Assembly: GCF_001307765.1 (NCBI RefSeq)
Contig: NZ_LKBA01000001.1
Span: forward strand, 1 to 64,000
Length of the DNA: 64,000 bases
From: Aliiroseovarius crassostreae
Lineage (GTDB): Bacteria > Pseudomonadota > Alphaproteobacteria > Rhodobacterales > Rhodobacteraceae
Reading direction: 5' to 3'
In this document: positions 18,025-28,139 of the stretch, in pieces
Position numbering within the stretch: position 1 is the first letter of the stretch
Layout of the letters: each line of letters begins with the position of its first letter
Translations under genes and position numbers: made by a program
Notes under the pieces: model-generated
Seen by the model: only the letters and a program-made list of their open reading frames with translations
What the model was told of the DNA's origin: nothing
Databases searched by the model: none

Positions 18025-20513
18025 GCGATAATGACGGCAAAAAGACCCTCGGCCTGCGCGGAAGCCGCCCAGGTCAGGTGAAGCAGAGCTTCAGCCACGG
18101 GCGCACCAAGAATGTCGTGGTCGAAACGAAACGCAAACGCGTTGTTGTCCCCAAGCCGGGTGCAGCTGCGGGTGGTGCTGCCTCGCCCGCAAAAGGTGAT
18201 CCCAAGAAACGCCCCGGTGGAATTTCCGATGCGGAAATGGAACGCCGCCTGAAGGCGCTGCAGGCTGCCAAGGCCCGCGAAAGCGAAGAGGCCGCCAAGC
18301 GTGCGGCTGAGGAAAAGGCCCGCGAGGAGGAGCGTCAGCGCCGCCGCGAGGAGGCCGAGGCCAAAGAGCGTGAAGAGCGCGAGCGCGAAGAGGCGCTGAA
18401 AGCCAAGGCTGAGGAAGAAGCCCGCAAGAAACGCGAGGCCGAAGAGGCCGCCAAGCGTGCCAAGACGGCTCCGAAACCGGATCCTGCTGCGGCGCAGGCT
18501 GCCGAGGCGCGCACGGCCAAGACCCCTTCTTCGACCACCCGGTCCAAGAAAGATGATCGTGGCAATGCCGACGCCGCCCGCCAGACCCGCGGCAAGGGTA
18601 AAGGTGACGACAACCGCCGTTCAGGCAAGTTGACGCTGAACCAGGCCCTGTCCGGTGATCGCGGTGGCCGCCAGAGGTCGGTTGCTTCGATGCGCCGTCA
18701 GCAAGAGCGTGCCCGTCAGAAAGCCATGGGCAATGTTGAACGTGAAAAGGTCGTGCGTGACGTGCAGGTGCCTGAGGCCATCGTGGTGTCAGAGCTTGCC
18801 AACCGGATGGCGGAACGCGTGGCGGACGTGGTCAAGTCGCTCATGAAAATGGGCATGATGGTTACGCAGAACCAATCCATTGATGCGGATACTGCGGAAC
18901 TGATCATCGAAGAATTTGGTCACAAGATTGTTCGCGTTTCGGACGCTGACGTTGAAGACGTGATCGATCAGGTGGAAGACAAAGAGGAAGACCTGCAGCC
19001 GCGCGCTCCGGTCATCACCATCATGGGCCACGTTGACCATGGTAAGACCTCGCTTCTGGACGCCATTCGCGATGCGAAAGTGACCGCCGGTGAAGCTGGT
19101 GGCATCACCCAGCATATCGGTGCCTATCAGGTGAAAACCGATGATGGCGTCACGCTGAGTTTCCTCGACACGCCGGGTCACGCGGCCTTTACCTCGATGC
19201 GCGCCCGTGGGGCCCAGGTGACGGATATCGTTGTTCTGGTTGTGGCCGCGGATGACAGCGTCATGCCGCAGACAATCGAAGCCATCAACCATGCCAAGGC
19301 CGCTGAAGTGCCGATGATTGTGGCGATCAACAAATGCGACAAACCCGCTGCCGACCCGGACAAGGTGCGCGCTGAGCTTCTGCAATATGAAGTGATCGTT
19401 GAGAAAATGTCGGGTGAAGTGCAGGATGTTGAAGTGTCCGCCATCACCGGTCAGGGTCTTGATGAGCTTCTGGAAGCGATTGCGCTGCAATCTGAAATCC
19501 TTGAGCTTAAAGCCAACCCGGATCGTGCCGCCGCAGGCGCCGTGATCGAAGCCCAGCTGGATGTTGGGCGTGGTCCGGTTGCCACCGTTCTGGTGCAGAA
19601 CGGGACGCTGAAACAGGGTGATATCTTTGTTGTGGGCGAACAGTGGGGCCGTGTGCGTGCGCTGGTCAATGACAAAGGTGAGCGCGTGAAAGAAGCTGGC
19701 CCGTCAGTGCCGGTTGAGGTGCTTGGCCTCAACGGGACCCCGGAAGCCGGTGACGTTCTGAACGTTGTGGAAACCGAAGCGCAAGCCCGCGAGATCGCGG
19801 AATATCGCGAACAGGCCGCCAAGGACAAACGCGCCGCCGCCGGTGCTGCGACCACGCTGGAGCAGATGATGGCCAAGGCGAAAGCCGATCAGGATGTGGC
19901 GGAACTGCCGATCCTGGTGAAGGCCGACGTGCAGGGCTCTGCCGAGGCGATCGTTCAGGCGATGGAGAAGATCGGCAATGAAGAGGTGCGCGTGCGCGTG
20001 CTGCACTATGGCGTGGGCGCGATCACGGAAACCGATATCGGCCTTGCCGAAGCGTCGGGTGCGCCGGTGATCGGCTTTAACGTTCGTGCCAATGCGCCAG
20101 CCCGCAACAGCGCCAACCAGAAGGGTGTGGAGATCCGTTACTACTCGGTCATCTATGACCTTGTGGATGATGTGAAAGCGGCGGCCTCGGGTCTTCTGTC
20201 TGCGGAAGTGCGCGAGAACTTCATCGGTTACGCCGAGATCCGCGAAGTGTTCAAGGTGTCGGGTGTCGGCAAGGTTGCTGGCTGTCTGGTCACCGAAGGT
20301 GTGGCCCGCCGGTCCGCTGGTGTGCGCCTGCTGCGCGACAACGTGGTGATCCACGAAGGCACGCTGAAGACGCTGAAACGCTTCAAGGATGAGGTCAAGG
20401 AAGTGTTGTCCGGTCAGGAATGCGGTATGGCATTTGAGAACTACGACGACATCCGTCCGAATGATGTGATCGAGATCTTCGAACGCGAAGAGATCGCCCG
20501 CAGCTTGGACTGA
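18021..20513 (+). CDS. infB: Translation initiation factor IF-2
   Basis: IF-2 is the GTPase that places initiator tRNA on the 30S subunit and promotes subunit joining. The 830-residue protein has a long low-complexity Lys/Glu/Ala/Arg N-terminal region (about 60-200), an IF2 N-terminal domain at about 255-310, then the G domain with [14 protein letters not shown] (about 336), DTPGHAAF (about 382) and NKCDKP (about 436), and domains II-IV ([40 protein letters not shown]). ATGA overlap with the upstream gene and a terminator downstream mark it as the last gene of the operon. Confidence 0.97.
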   Translation: MSDNDGKKTLGLRGSRPGQVKQSFSHGRTKNVVVETKRKRVVVPKPGAAAGGAASPAKGDPKKRPGGISDAEMERRLKALQAAKARESEEAAKRAAEEKAREEERQRRREEAEAKEREEREREEALKAKAEEEARKKREAEEAAKRAKTAPKPDPAAAQAAEARTAKTPSSTTRSKKDDRGNADAARQTRGKGKGDDNRRSGKLTLNQALSGDRGGRQRSVASMRRQQERARQKAMGNVEREKVVRDVQVPEAIVVSELANRMAERVADVVKSLMKMGMMVTQNQSIDADTAELIIEEFGHKIVRVSDADVEDVIDQVEDKEEDLQPRAPVITIMGHVDHGKTSLLDAIRDAKVTAGEAGGITQHIGAYQVKTDDGVTLSFLDTPGHAAFTSMRARGAQVTDIVVLVVAADDSVMPQTIEAINHAKAAEVPMIVAINKCDKPAADPDKVRAELLQYEVIVEKMSGEVQDVEVSAITGQGLDELLEAIALQSEILELKANPDRAAAGAVIEAQLDVGRGPVATVLVQNGTLKQGDIFVVGEQWGRVRALVNDKGERVKEAGPSVPVEVLGLNGTPEAGDVLNVVETEAQAREIAEYREQAAKDKRAAAGAATTLEQMMAKAKADQDVAELPILVKADVQGSAEAIVQAMEKIGNEEVRVRVLHYGVGAITETDIGLAEASGAPVIGFNVRANAPARNSANQKGVEIRYYSVIYDLVDDVKAAASGLLSAEVRENFIGYAEIREVFKVSGVGKVAGCLVTEGVARRSAGVRLLRDNVVIHEGTLKTLKRFKDEVKEVLSGQECGMAFENYDDIRPNDVIEIFEREEIARSLD

Positions 20514-20532
20514 TCCGGTTTGATACCAACGC

Positions 20533-20562
20533 AAAAGGCGCCCCGTTGAGGGCGCCTTTTTT
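20533..20562 (+). terminator. Terminator of the rimP-infB operon
   Basis: AAAAGGCGCC (20533-20542) pairs with GGCGCCTTTT further on (ending about 20560), continuing into a T-rich run. It lies about 20 bases after the infB stop. Confidence 0.9.
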
Positions 20563-20604
20563 GTTTCAGCAGCGCATTCCGTCAAAGGCAGTGATCAGTT
20601 CCCT

Positions 20605-20647
20605 GCATTTCGCGCCAGGCTTTTGTGACAAGCCTTTCACGAAACGC
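20605..20647. repeat. Single-hairpin copy D of the GCGTTTCG palindrome
   Basis: GCATTTCG...CGAAACGC with AGGCTT/AAGCCT pairing inside and a TTGTGAC centre; exactly 43 bases as in the paired copies, and followed by TTT. A second, unrelated 10-bp palindrome (GTGACGCAGG/CCTGCGTCAC, 20653-20695) begins 6 bases later and overlaps the end of the small gene. Confidence 0.7.
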
Positions 20648-20671
20648 TTTGCGTGACGCAGGCCGGATATG

Positions 20672-20812
20672 TCAGGCCGCTTTGTCCTGCGTCACGGGAT
20701 GCCCGACCATCAGCCTGCCATCAACACGCACGACCATGCGCCCATCTGTCAGCATTTTCACATATTGGCCCTGTGCCATGATACGGCTGCCAATCATAAT
20801 TGTTCTCAACAT
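20672..20812 (-). CDS. Small uncharacterised protein (46 residues)
   Basis: A short open frame on the minus strand reads MLRTIMIGSRIMAQGQYVKM, then LTDGRMVVRVDGRLMVGHPV and a polar end. The pattern (hydrophobic start, a DGR-MVVRV strand, then a Gly-His-Pro-Val stretch) resembles the tiny beta-rich proteins of 45-50 residues conserved in Rhodobacterales. An in-frame ATG at 20834 would add seven residues; a GGGGGA element favours the ATG at 20812. The function is unknown and it would be missed by size-limited gene callers. Confidence 0.5.
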   Translation of the reverse strand: MLRTIMIGSRIMAQGQYVKMLTDGRMVVRVDGRLMVGHPVTQDKAA

Positions 20813-21077
20813 GACCACATCCCCCATAGTCATTCTGGCACCTTTGGAAAAACGCGTGGCATGCGTTTGTTCCGAAAGGTCGCAATATTAAATCCTTCAC
20901 ACTCTATCGGTTTTTCCGGGTCTCAGGATGAAACCAATACGCCTTGGGTTGATGGAGTTGGTGTAATACAAAACCTAGCGTTGTGTAGGGTTTTCTTAAA
21001 ATTCGCTATTTGGGGGGGTATTGAGCGGAAATTCGCGCCAATTCGGGGCATTGGCAGCGATTTTCGGAGAGGTCGGG

Positions 21078-21494
21078 TCACAACCAGTCGCGCAAAATGG
21101 GAATCAACGGCAGGTCCGCTGGCGGCATGGGGTAGTCGCGCAGGGCTTGCGGGCGCACCCATTTCAGCACTTGTCCCTCACGGGGGTGCGGTTGCCCGTT
21201 CCATTTGCGGCAGGCAAAAACCGGCATCAGCAAGTGGAAATCATCATAGGAATGGCTGGCGAAGGTCAGGGGCGCGAGGCAGGAAGACCAGGTGTCAATG
21301 CCCAGCTCCTCATGCAACTCGCGGACCAGCGCGGCCTCCGGCGTTTCCCCTGGCTCGACTTTGCCGCCGGGAAATTCCCAAAGACCGGCCATGGATTTGC
21401 CTTCCGGGCGCTGTGCCAACAGGACCCGCCCGTCAGCGTCAATCAGGGCCACGGCAGATACGAGGACGGTTTTGATGCTCATCTGATTTTCCAA
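21078..21494 (-). CDS. mutT: 8-oxo-dGTP diphosphatase (MutT-type Nudix)
   Basis: MutT hydrolyses oxidised nucleotides such as 8-oxo-dGTP and so prevents mutation. The 138-residue protein carries a complete Nudix box: GGKVEPGETPEAALVRELHE followed by ELGI (from about residue 42), preceded by KSMAGLWEFP. Its length fits the MutT family, and the C-terminal KWVRPQALRDYPMPPADLPL is typical. The alternative start at 21482 (MSIKTVLVSAVALI) is likely, since the first four residues are not conserved. It lies downstream of argJ on the same strand. Confidence 0.92.
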   Translation of the reverse strand: MENQMSIKTVLVSAVALIDADGRVLLAQRPEGKSMAGLWEFPGGKVEPGETPEAALVRELHEELGIDTWSSCLAPLTFASHSYDDFHLLMPVFACRKWNGQPHPREGQVLKWVRPQALRDYPMPPADLPLIPILRDWL

Positions 21495-21503
21495 ATACGC
21501 GGT

Positions 21504-21537
21504 AACAAAACCAGAATACTAGTTTTCTGGTTTTGTT
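21504..21537. promoter_or_regulatory. 13-bp perfect palindrome upstream of mutT
   Basis: AACAAAACCAGAA (21504-21516) pairs perfectly with TTCTGGTTTTGTT (21525-21537) around an 8-base loop. Read on the minus strand the second arm ends in TTTTGTT, so it may be the argJ terminator; its position 10 bases from the mutT start also allows an operator. Confidence 0.6.
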
Positions 21538-21551
21538 AAGCAAAGGTTAAA

Positions 21552-21657
21552 GCGTTTCGATTTTAACCTGAGGCGGGGAAAACCGAAACACTGTCTGAGA
21601 TCTCAATCTCGTGGGCGTTTCGAAATAAACATGTGTCACAAGTTTATCCCGAAACGC
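21552..21657. repeat. Paired-hairpin repeat, copy C
   Basis: The first palindrome is 21552-21591 (GCGTTTCG...CGAAACAC, with TTTT/AAAA further in) and the second 21615-21657 (GCGTTTCG...CGAAACGC, with ATAAAC/GTTTAT inside), separated by 23 bases. The final TTTAA flank overlaps the argJ stop codon. Confidence 0.75.
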
Positions 21658-21658
21658 T

Positions 21659-22960
21659 TTAAGACCGGTAGTCGGCGTTGATCTGGATATAGGCATGGGT
21701 CAGATCGCAGGTCCAGACCGTGCTTTTGCCGTCCCCAAGGCCGAAATCGACGGAAATCACGATCTCATCTCCTTTGAAGCAGGCTGCACCGTCTTCCTCG
21801 CGGTAATCCGGAGAGACCCAGCCTTTTTCAGCAACCAGCACATCGCCAAAGGAAATCGACAGCTTGTCGCGTTCCGCATAAGCGCCGGATTTTCCGATCG
21901 CTGCCACGATGCGGCCCCAGTTCGGGTCCTCACCAGCGACCGCGGTTTTGACCAAGGGTGAGTTGGCAATGGCCAGTGCGTGGGTCTTTGCGTCGGCGTC
22001 GTTTCTGGTGCCGGTCACGCGAATCTCGACGAATTTGGTGGCCCCTTCGCCATCGCGCACCACCTGATGCGCCAGATCCAGCATCACCTCGTTCAGCGCA
22101 GAGCGGAAAGCCGCGTTGCTCTGGTCAACCTCAATGTCAGACGCGCCCGTCGCCGCCAAGAGCAGCGTGTCCGAGGTCGAGGTATCGCTGTCCACCGTGA
22201 TGGCGTTGAACGTGGTGTCGGTCAGGTCCGACAGCATCGCCTGCAGGTCATCCTGCGCCACTTTCGCATCGGTGAAGATGAACACCAGCATGGTGGCCAT
22301 GTCCGGGGCAATCATGCCTGATCCCTTGGCGATACCTGCGATATGCACGATGCGATCACCGATTTTCACCTCGGCCTTGGCGCCCTTGGCAAAAGTATCG
22401 GTGGTGCGGATGGCCTGGGCGGCGCTTTCCATCGCATCCGGAACCAGCAACCCTTTCAGTTCATCAATTTTGGCAATGATCCGATCATGCGGCAGCGGCT
22501 CTCCGATCACGCCGGTGGAGGCGGTGAACACGCGGTTGGCCGGGACGTTCAGCGCGTTTGAAACCGCCCCGGTGATCGCCTCGACCGAGCCGGTGCCTGC
22601 TGCACCGGTAAAGGCGTTGGAATTGCCCGCATTGACCAAGAAGGCCGCCCCTTCAGCCGTGTCTCCGCCCAGCTTGGACTGGCAATCCAGAACGGGAGCC
22701 GAGCGGGTGGAGGATTTGGTGAAGGCACCGGCAATGGTGGTGCCCGGTGCGAGCTCCGCCAGCATCACATCCAGACGGTCCGCATATTTCACACCGGCCT
22801 TGGCCGCTGCAAACCGCACGCCTGCGATAACCGGAAGGTCAGGAAAGCTGGCCGGTGCAAGCGGTGAGATTGCATTCACGTGGTTCTTTGCGGCCGCAAG
22901 CTTTTTCTTCAGCTTTTTGACCTTCTTTTTCAATGCTTTGATCTGGTCTGACTTGCCCAT
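21659..22960 (-). CDS. argJ: Bifunctional glutamate N-acetyltransferase/ornithine acetyltransferase
   Basis: ArgJ recycles the acetyl group between acetylornithine and glutamate in arginine synthesis. The 433-residue protein self-cleaves at the Thr in KGSGMIAPDMATMLVFIF (about residue 210), giving alpha and beta chains. Other family parts are TIAGAFTKSSTRSAPVLDCQ, NAGNSNAFTGAAG and GEDPNWGRIVAAIGKSGAYA. Unusually, the N-terminus has about 25 extra Lys-rich residues (KALKKKVKKLKKKLAAAKNH) that look like a basic coiled coil. The gene lies 11 bases downstream of the foldase gene, so probably co-transcribed. Confidence 0.95.
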   Translation of the reverse strand: MGKSDQIKALKKKVKKLKKKLAAAKNHVNAISPLAPASFPDLPVIAGVRFAAAKAGVKYADRLDVMLAELAPGTTIAGAFTKSSTRSAPVLDCQSKLGGDTAEGAAFLVNAGNSNAFTGAAGTGSVEAITGAVSNALNVPANRVFTASTGVIGEPLPHDRIIAKIDELKGLLVPDAMESAAQAIRTTDTFAKGAKAEVKIGDRIVHIAGIAKGSGMIAPDMATMLVFIFTDAKVAQDDLQAMLSDLTDTTFNAITVDSDTSTSDTLLLAATGASDIEVDQSNAAFRSALNEVMLDLAHQVVRDGEGATKFVEIRVTGTRNDADAKTHALAIANSPLVKTAVAGEDPNWGRIVAAIGKSGAYAERDKLSISFGDVLVAEKGWVSPDYREEDGAACFKGDEIVISVDFGLGDGKSTVWTCDLTHAYIQINADYRS

Positions 22961-22971
22961 GATACTTCCCT

Positions 22972-23862
22972 TTATTTCCCGAGCAGAGACAGGTTGCCAA
23001 GTGTTTCGGGATCAACGGTTTCCAGGTCGATCCGTTTGATCGTGGCCGCTTCGAGCAGGCCTTGCACCGCCTGTTCGACCGCGTCGTTTTCGATTTTCGC
23101 AGTCAGTTCCTCACGCACTTCATCAAGGGTGGGGGCCCCTTTGACGCGACTGTCATTCAGCTTGACCACATGCCAGCCAAACTGGGTTTCAACCGGGGCT
23201 GAGACCTGACCGGGTTCAAGGGCCACCACGGCCTCTTCGAACGGTTTGACCATCATACCCAGCCCAAACCAGCCCAGCTCGCCACCATTGGGACCCGATG
23301 GGCCGGTGGAAAACTCCTTGGCCAGTTCGGCGAAATCCGTGCCGGCTTCCAGCTTGGTGAGCAGTTCCTTCGCGGCCTCTTCGGTCTCAACCAGAATATG
23401 TGAGGCGTTGTATTCCGGGCTGGGCTCGGCGTTGGCAAAGACCTCGTCATAAGCGGCCTGAAGGGCCTCTTCGGTGACGGCAGTTGCAATCACCGCGTCG
23501 ATTTTTTCTTCGGCCACCATGGCGCGGCGCTGGTTTTCAAGCTCCAGCTCGGCGCGGCGGCTGAGTTCGCCCATGGCCTGCCCCAGAACGGTCTGCTGGA
23601 TCACCTGTTCCAAAAGCCCCTGCAGCAGCACTTCGTTGGGCAGGGTCTGATATTGCTGTGGCAACGCCTGACGGGCGACGATCAGGTGGCCGAGGGTGAT
23701 GTCATCGCCATTCACTGTGGCCAGAACGGTGGATCCGGTGGCGTCGATCTTTGCCACTTCCGGGGTCTCCTGCGCGTCGCTTGCAGTTTCTTGTGCAAGG
23801 GCCGGAACCGCCAGCATGGCAGCGAGGGCGGTTCCCAGCAGGATTGCGTTGCGTTTGACCAT
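22972..23862 (-). CDS. Periplasmic peptidyl-prolyl isomerase, parvulin type
   Basis: This 296-residue exported protein has a signal peptide (MVKRNAILLGTALAAMLAVP, cleavage after ALA near residue 23), a SurA-like helical N-terminal chaperone region, and a parvulin PPIase domain at about residues 145-240 (ASHILVETEEAAKELLTKLE, STGPSGPNGGELGWFGLGMM, VETQFGWHVVKLNDSR). It is expected to help fold outer-membrane or secreted proteins. The start at 23862 has a GGAGAA ribosome site; the longer upstream frame would disrupt the signal peptide. Divergent from secA, a fitting neighbour for an export-pathway foldase. Confidence 0.9.
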   Translation of the reverse strand: MVKRNAILLGTALAAMLAVPALAQETASDAQETPEVAKIDATGSTVLATVNGDDITLGHLIVARQALPQQYQTLPNEVLLQGLLEQVIQQTVLGQAMGELSRRAELELENQRRAMVAEEKIDAVIATAVTEEALQAAYDEVFANAEPSPEYNASHILVETEEAAKELLTKLEAGTDFAELAKEFSTGPSGPNGGELGWFGLGMMVKPFEEAVVALEPGQVSAPVETQFGWHVVKLNDSRVKGAPTLDEVREELTAKIENDAVEQAVQGLLEAATIKRIDLETVDPETLGNLSLLGK

Positions 23863-24041
23863 GGAATTCTCCTTCCAAGCGCGCCGGGGGCCCCGGCAAC
23901 ATTGACTATTTTGCACCTGACGCTTACATCGCTTTGAGGCTTGAGTGCGCTGGTTCTCATGCCCCTAGATAGGGGGCGGAGCGGGGACGGGCAAGAACCC
24001 TCTGGTCTGACCAGCGACAAACCGTATTGAGGCACAAAAAT

Positions 24042-26735
24042 ATGCTTGGAAAAATCGCGCGCGCCGTGTTTGGCACCCCTAATGATCGCAAGATCAAGGC
24101 GATCCGCCCGATCGTGGCAAAGATCAACGCGCTTGAAGAAGAATTTGCAGCCCTTTCGGACGATGAGCTCAAGGCAAAGACCGAAGAATTCCGATCCCGC
24201 GTGGCGGAGGGCGAGAAACTGGATGCCCTGCTGCCCGAAGCCTTTGCCAACTGTCGCGAGGCGGCCCGGCGTGCGCTGGGGCTGCGCGCCTTTGACACCC
24301 AGCTGATGGGTGGGATTTTCCTGCATCAGGGCAATATCTCGGAAATGAAAACCGGTGAGGGGAAAACCCTCGTGGCGACCTTCCCGGCCTATCTGAATGC
24401 GCTGAGCGGCAAAGGTGTGCATGTGGTGACGGTGAACGATTACCTTGCGCGCCGGGATGCTGAATGGATGGGCAATGTCTTTGCCGCGCTGGGCATGACC
24501 ACCGGTGTGATCTATCCCCAGCAGGAGGACAAGGAAAAGCGCGCCGCCTATGCCTGTGACGTGACCTATGCCACCAATAACGAGCTGGGCTTTGACTATC
24601 TGCGCGACAATATGAGGTCCGACCTCAAGGAAATGGCGCAGCGCGGTCACAATTTTGCGATTGTCGATGAGGTGGATTCGATCCTGATCGACGAGGCACG
24701 CACACCGCTGATCATTTCCGGCCCGTCCGAAGACCGGTCCGAGCTTTACGTGACCATCAATGGCCTGATCCCGGAACTGAGGGAAGAGCATTACACGCTG
24801 GATGAAAAAGCGCGCAGTGCCACCTTTACCGAGGAAGGCAACGAGTTTTTGGAAGAGCTGGTGCATGTGAAGGGGCTGCTGCCGGAAGAGCAGTCGCTTT
24901 ATGACGCGGAAAGCACCACCATTGTGCACCACCTGAACCAGGGCCTGCGGGCGCATAAGCTGTTTGCGCGCGACAAGGATTACATCGTGCGCAATGGCGA
25001 GGTGATGCTGATTGACGAATTCACCGGCCGGATGATGGAGGGGCGTCGCCTGTCCGATGGCCTGCATCAGGCGATCGAAGCGAAAGAAGGCTGCAAGACC
25101 CAGCCGGAAAACGTGACCCTCGCCTCGGTGACGTTCCAGAACTATTTCCGTCTTTACGACGTGCTGTCCGGCATGACCGGTACCGCACTGACCGAGGCCG
25201 AGGAATTTGAAGAGATCTATGGTCTGGGTGTGGTGGAAGTGCCCACCAACCGCCCGATTGCCCGGATTGACGAACATGATGCGGTGTATCGGACCAGCGC
25301 CGAGAAATACCAAGCCATCGTGGAAGAGATCAAGAAGGCGCATGAAAAGGGGCAACCGACCCTGGTCGGCACCACCTCGATCGAGAAATCGGAATACCTG
25401 TCGCAGCTTCTGGATCAGGCCGGTGTGAAGCACGACGTCCTGAATGCTCGCCAGCACGAGCGTGAAGCGCAGATCGTGGCGGATGCCGGTAAGCTTGGCG
25501 CCGTGACCATCGCCACCAACATGGCTGGCCGCGGGACCGACATCAAACTGGGTGGCAATGTCGAATTCAAGATCATGGAAGCGATTGAGGCCAACCCGGA
25601 TGCGGATCCCGCTGATATCCGGGCACAGGTTGAAGCTGCCCACAAGGATGACGAACAGGCGGTGAAGGATGCAGGCGGTCTGTTTGTGCTTGCGACAGAG
25701 CGCCACGAAAGCCGTCGGATCGACAACCAGCTGCGGGGTCGTTCGGGGCGTCAGGGGGATCCGGGGCGCTCGGCGTTCTTCCTGTCGCTTGATGATGACC
25801 TGATGCGGATCTTCGGTTCTGAGCGTCTGGAAAAGGTGCTCTCGACCCTGGGTATGAAAGAAGGCGAAGCAATTGTGCACCCTTGGGTGAACAAATCGCT
25901 GGAACGCGCGCAGGCGAAAGTGGAAGGGCGCAACTTCGACATCCGCAAGCAGCTGTTGAAATTCGATGACGTGATGAATGATCAGCGTAAGGCGATCTTT
26001 GGTCAGCGCATGGAAATCATGGAGGCCGAAGACCTGTCAGAAATCGTGTCTGACATGCGTCACCAGATGATCGACGATATGGTGGATGGCTATCTTCCGC
26101 CGAAATCCTATGCGGATCAATGGGATACCGAGGGCTTGTATGCGGCTGTCATTGAAAACCTGAATTCCGATCTGCCAGTGATCGACTGGGCAAAGGAAGA
26201 GGGGGTGGATGGCGATGTGATCCGCGAACGGCTTTGTGACGCCTCGGATGAAATGATGGCCAAGAAAGCCGCTGATTTTGGTCCCGAGAACATGCGCTCG
26301 ATCGAAAAGCAGATCCTGTTGCAGACCATCGACACCAAATGGCGTGAACACCTTCTGACGCTGGACCACCTGCGTTCGGTTGTCGGCTTCCGCGGGTATG
26401 CCCAGCGTGATCCGCTTAATGAATACAAGAATGAGGCGTTCCAGCTGTTTGAAAGCCTGCTGGATGGCCTGCGTCTGGATGTGACCAAACGCCTGTCGCA
26501 AATTCGCCCGATGAGCGAAGAAGAGCAGGCGGCCATGATGCAGCAGATGATCCTGCAGCAGCAACAGAACATGGCGGCAGCGGACGCGGCTGAGCAGGCG
26601 ATGGAACAGTCCCAAATTCAGGAGGCTGAAGGGTTTGACGAAACGAACCCGGCCACCTGGGGCAACCCGTCTCGTAATGATGCCTGCCCCTGCGGATCGG
26701 GCAAGAAGTTCAAGCATTGCCACGGTAAACTCTGA
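24042..26735 (+). CDS. secA: Preprotein translocase ATPase SecA
   Basis: SecA drives post-translational export through SecYEG. The 897-residue protein has NBD1 with Walker A MKTGEGKT (about 102) and [19 protein letters not shown] (about 208), the preprotein cross-linking domain, NBD2 ([17 protein letters not shown] at about 490, [13 protein letters not shown]), the helical scaffold, and a C-terminal zinc site [15 protein letters not shown] that binds SecB and lipids. ATG 24042 is used in preference to TTG 24027, which serves as part of the GAGGC ribosome region. Followed by a strong terminator. Confidence 0.98.
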   Translation: MLGKIARAVFGTPNDRKIKAIRPIVAKINALEEEFAALSDDELKAKTEEFRSRVAEGEKLDALLPEAFANCREAARRALGLRAFDTQLMGGIFLHQGNISEMKTGEGKTLVATFPAYLNALSGKGVHVVTVNDYLARRDAEWMGNVFAALGMTTGVIYPQQEDKEKRAAYACDVTYATNNELGFDYLRDNMRSDLKEMAQRGHNFAIVDEVDSILIDEARTPLIISGPSEDRSELYVTINGLIPELREEHYTLDEKARSATFTEEGNEFLEELVHVKGLLPEEQSLYDAESTTIVHHLNQGLRAHKLFARDKDYIVRNGEVMLIDEFTGRMMEGRRLSDGLHQAIEAKEGCKTQPENVTLASVTFQNYFRLYDVLSGMTGTALTEAEEFEEIYGLGVVEVPTNRPIARIDEHDAVYRTSAEKYQAIVEEIKKAHEKGQPTLVGTTSIEKSEYLSQLLDQAGVKHDVLNARQHEREAQIVADAGKLGAVTIATNMAGRGTDIKLGGNVEFKIMEAIEANPDADPADIRAQVEAAHKDDEQAVKDAGGLFVLATERHESRRIDNQLRGRSGRQGDPGRSAFFLSLDDDLMRIFGSERLEKVLSTLGMKEGEAIVHPWVNKSLERAQAKVEGRNFDIRKQLLKFDDVMNDQRKAIFGQRMEIMEAEDLSEIVSDMRHQMIDDMVDGYLPPKSYADQWDTEGLYAAVIENLNSDLPVIDWAKEEGVDGDVIRERLCDASDEMMAKKAADFGPENMRSIEKQILLQTIDTKWREHLLTLDHLRSVVGFRGYAQRDPLNEYKNEAFQLFESLLDGLRLDVTKRLSQIRPMSEEEQAAMMQQMILQQQQNMAAADAAEQAMEQSQIQEAEGFDETNPATWGNPSRNDACPCGSGKKFKHCHGKL

Positions 26736-26756
26736 GCTTTCCATAACCGTTTCATG

Positions 26757-26795
26757 ACACGCCCCGGTGGCTTTCCGCGCCGGGGCGTGTTTTTG
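26757..26795 (+). terminator. Rho-independent terminator of secA
   Basis: ACACGCCCCGG (26757-26767) pairs with CCGGGGCGTGT (26780-26790) over 11 bp and runs into TTTTTG. Confidence 0.95.
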
Positions 26796-26949
26796 TTTCA
26801 GATCTGGCAAAAATAAGACGTGATTGTTTAGTATTCTGAAAATAAATCAAAAAATCCGTTCAGAAAATCTTAAAACTCCTCAGAACCTCCTAAAAACCGG
26901 CACAATCCCCTGACATCTTTAGGCTGAACAAAACTCATGGGAGGCCATC

Positions 26950-28131
26950 ATGCGAGAGCTTTTGGGCCAGCTGAAAGAGATTGACCTGAAAAGCATTGAT
27001 TTTCAGGGACTGAAAAAGATCGACCTTCAGGGGATCGATAAAAAACGCCTTGGAACGGCAGCAGCCACTTTGGTGATTGCGCTGGGGGCCGGGTATTATA
27101 TGCAGAGCGGACAATCCCAATCGCAGGTTGCGGGCCCAGTTGTGCAGCCTCAGCCGGTGCAAACCGCTTCAGTTCTGCCGACAGCTCCAGTTGAGGCGCA
27201 GGCCGAAGCACAGGTTGAGGCATTGGCGCCCGAGGCTGACCCGCTGCCGCAAGTTGAGGAGGTTGACCTGGTCGAGGACCTTCCTGATCCAGACCCTGAG
27301 GTAACGCCCGCACTTGTGCAGCCGGAACCAAACGCTGTTGCCGAAACCTTGCCGGAGGTGGCGCTGCAGCCTGAGGAAAGCTTCGACATCGCCGCGCTGG
27401 ATCTCTCGCCAAGTGCCGAACCTGTTGTTGCGCAGCCAGCGCCACTGGCAACCGATCACTGCACCCCGTCCCTGACTGGACGGGTTGAGGAACTGGCCAT
27501 GATGACACTGACGGTAGAGGCACCGTGCAATGCCAATGCAGAGGTGGAATTTTCGCATGAAGGGCTTCGCTTTACCGAATATCTGGACGAGGAGGGGCGC
27601 GTAGAGGTCACGGTGCCTGCGCTGACGCGTGACGCCAAGGTTTCTGCCTACCTCTCCGAGACCTCCGTCGCGCATCTTGAATTGACCGTTCCTGAGGCGG
27701 CGCAATATCGCCGGGCGGCTCTGGTTTGGCAGGGCGCCACGGGGCTTCAGCTTCATGCGTTTGAAGAGGGCGCAGATTATGGGGACGAAGGCCATCTTTG
27801 GGCGGACCATCCCGGCGGGTTGACCCGCACCATGAGCGGGCAGGGCGGCTTTTTTACCGTGCTGGGGTCGGTCGCGCAGGGCTATGCGGCGGATATCTAT
27901 ACCTTCCCGGCCTATATGATGCGCTCGCTGTCTGGTCCTGAAATGTCGATCGAGGCACATGTTCTGGAAACCACCTGCAACAGCGAAATCGAAGGGGTTT
28001 TCCTGCGTGCCAATGGAAAGGACCACCCCAGGGAAATGCCGGTCCGGATCGCAGCCCCCGGCTGTGACAGTGTTGGCGAATATCTGGTGTTCAGCGACAT
28101 GGCGCAAGAATTGACAATCGCTCTGAACTGA
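26950..28131 (+). CDS. Single-pass membrane protein with proline/glutamate-rich linker
   Basis: The 393-residue protein is of unknown function. Residues 1-33 contain a repeating pattern (IDLKSIDFQGLKKIDLQGID), residues about 35-52 form one membrane segment (LGTAAATLVIALGAGYYM), and about 55-165 are low-complexity Pro/Glu/Val/Gln-rich, the profile of a periplasm-spanning linker. The C-terminal domain has a beta-rich pattern with four Cys (DHCTPSL, EAPCNAN, ETTCNSE, APGCDSV) that could form two disulfides in the periplasm. Followed after 115 bases by a PBP-OmpA protein with which it may act. It resembles proteins conserved in roseobacters without assigned role. Confidence 0.65.
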   Translation: MRELLGQLKEIDLKSIDFQGLKKIDLQGIDKKRLGTAAATLVIALGAGYYMQSGQSQSQVAGPVVQPQPVQTASVLPTAPVEAQAEAQVEALAPEADPLPQVEEVDLVEDLPDPDPEVTPALVQPEPNAVAETLPEVALQPEESFDIAALDLSPSAEPVVAQPAPLATDHCTPSLTGRVEELAMMTLTVEAPCNANAEVEFSHEGLRFTEYLDEEGRVEVTVPALTRDAKVSAYLSETSVAHLELTVPEAAQYRRAALVWQGATGLQLHAFEEGADYGDEGHLWADHPGGLTRTMSGQGGFFTVLGSVAQGYAADIYTFPAYMMRSLSGPEMSIEAHVLETTCNSEIEGVFLRANGKDHPREMPVRIAAPGCDSVGEYLVFSDMAQELTIALN

Positions 28132-28139
28132 CGCGGAAA

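Noticed and set aside
23712-25880. 722-codon minus-strand frame opposite secA and the foldase gene
   Set aside because: It overlaps two certain genes on the other strand and has the His/Gln/Arg-rich profile of a shadow frame.
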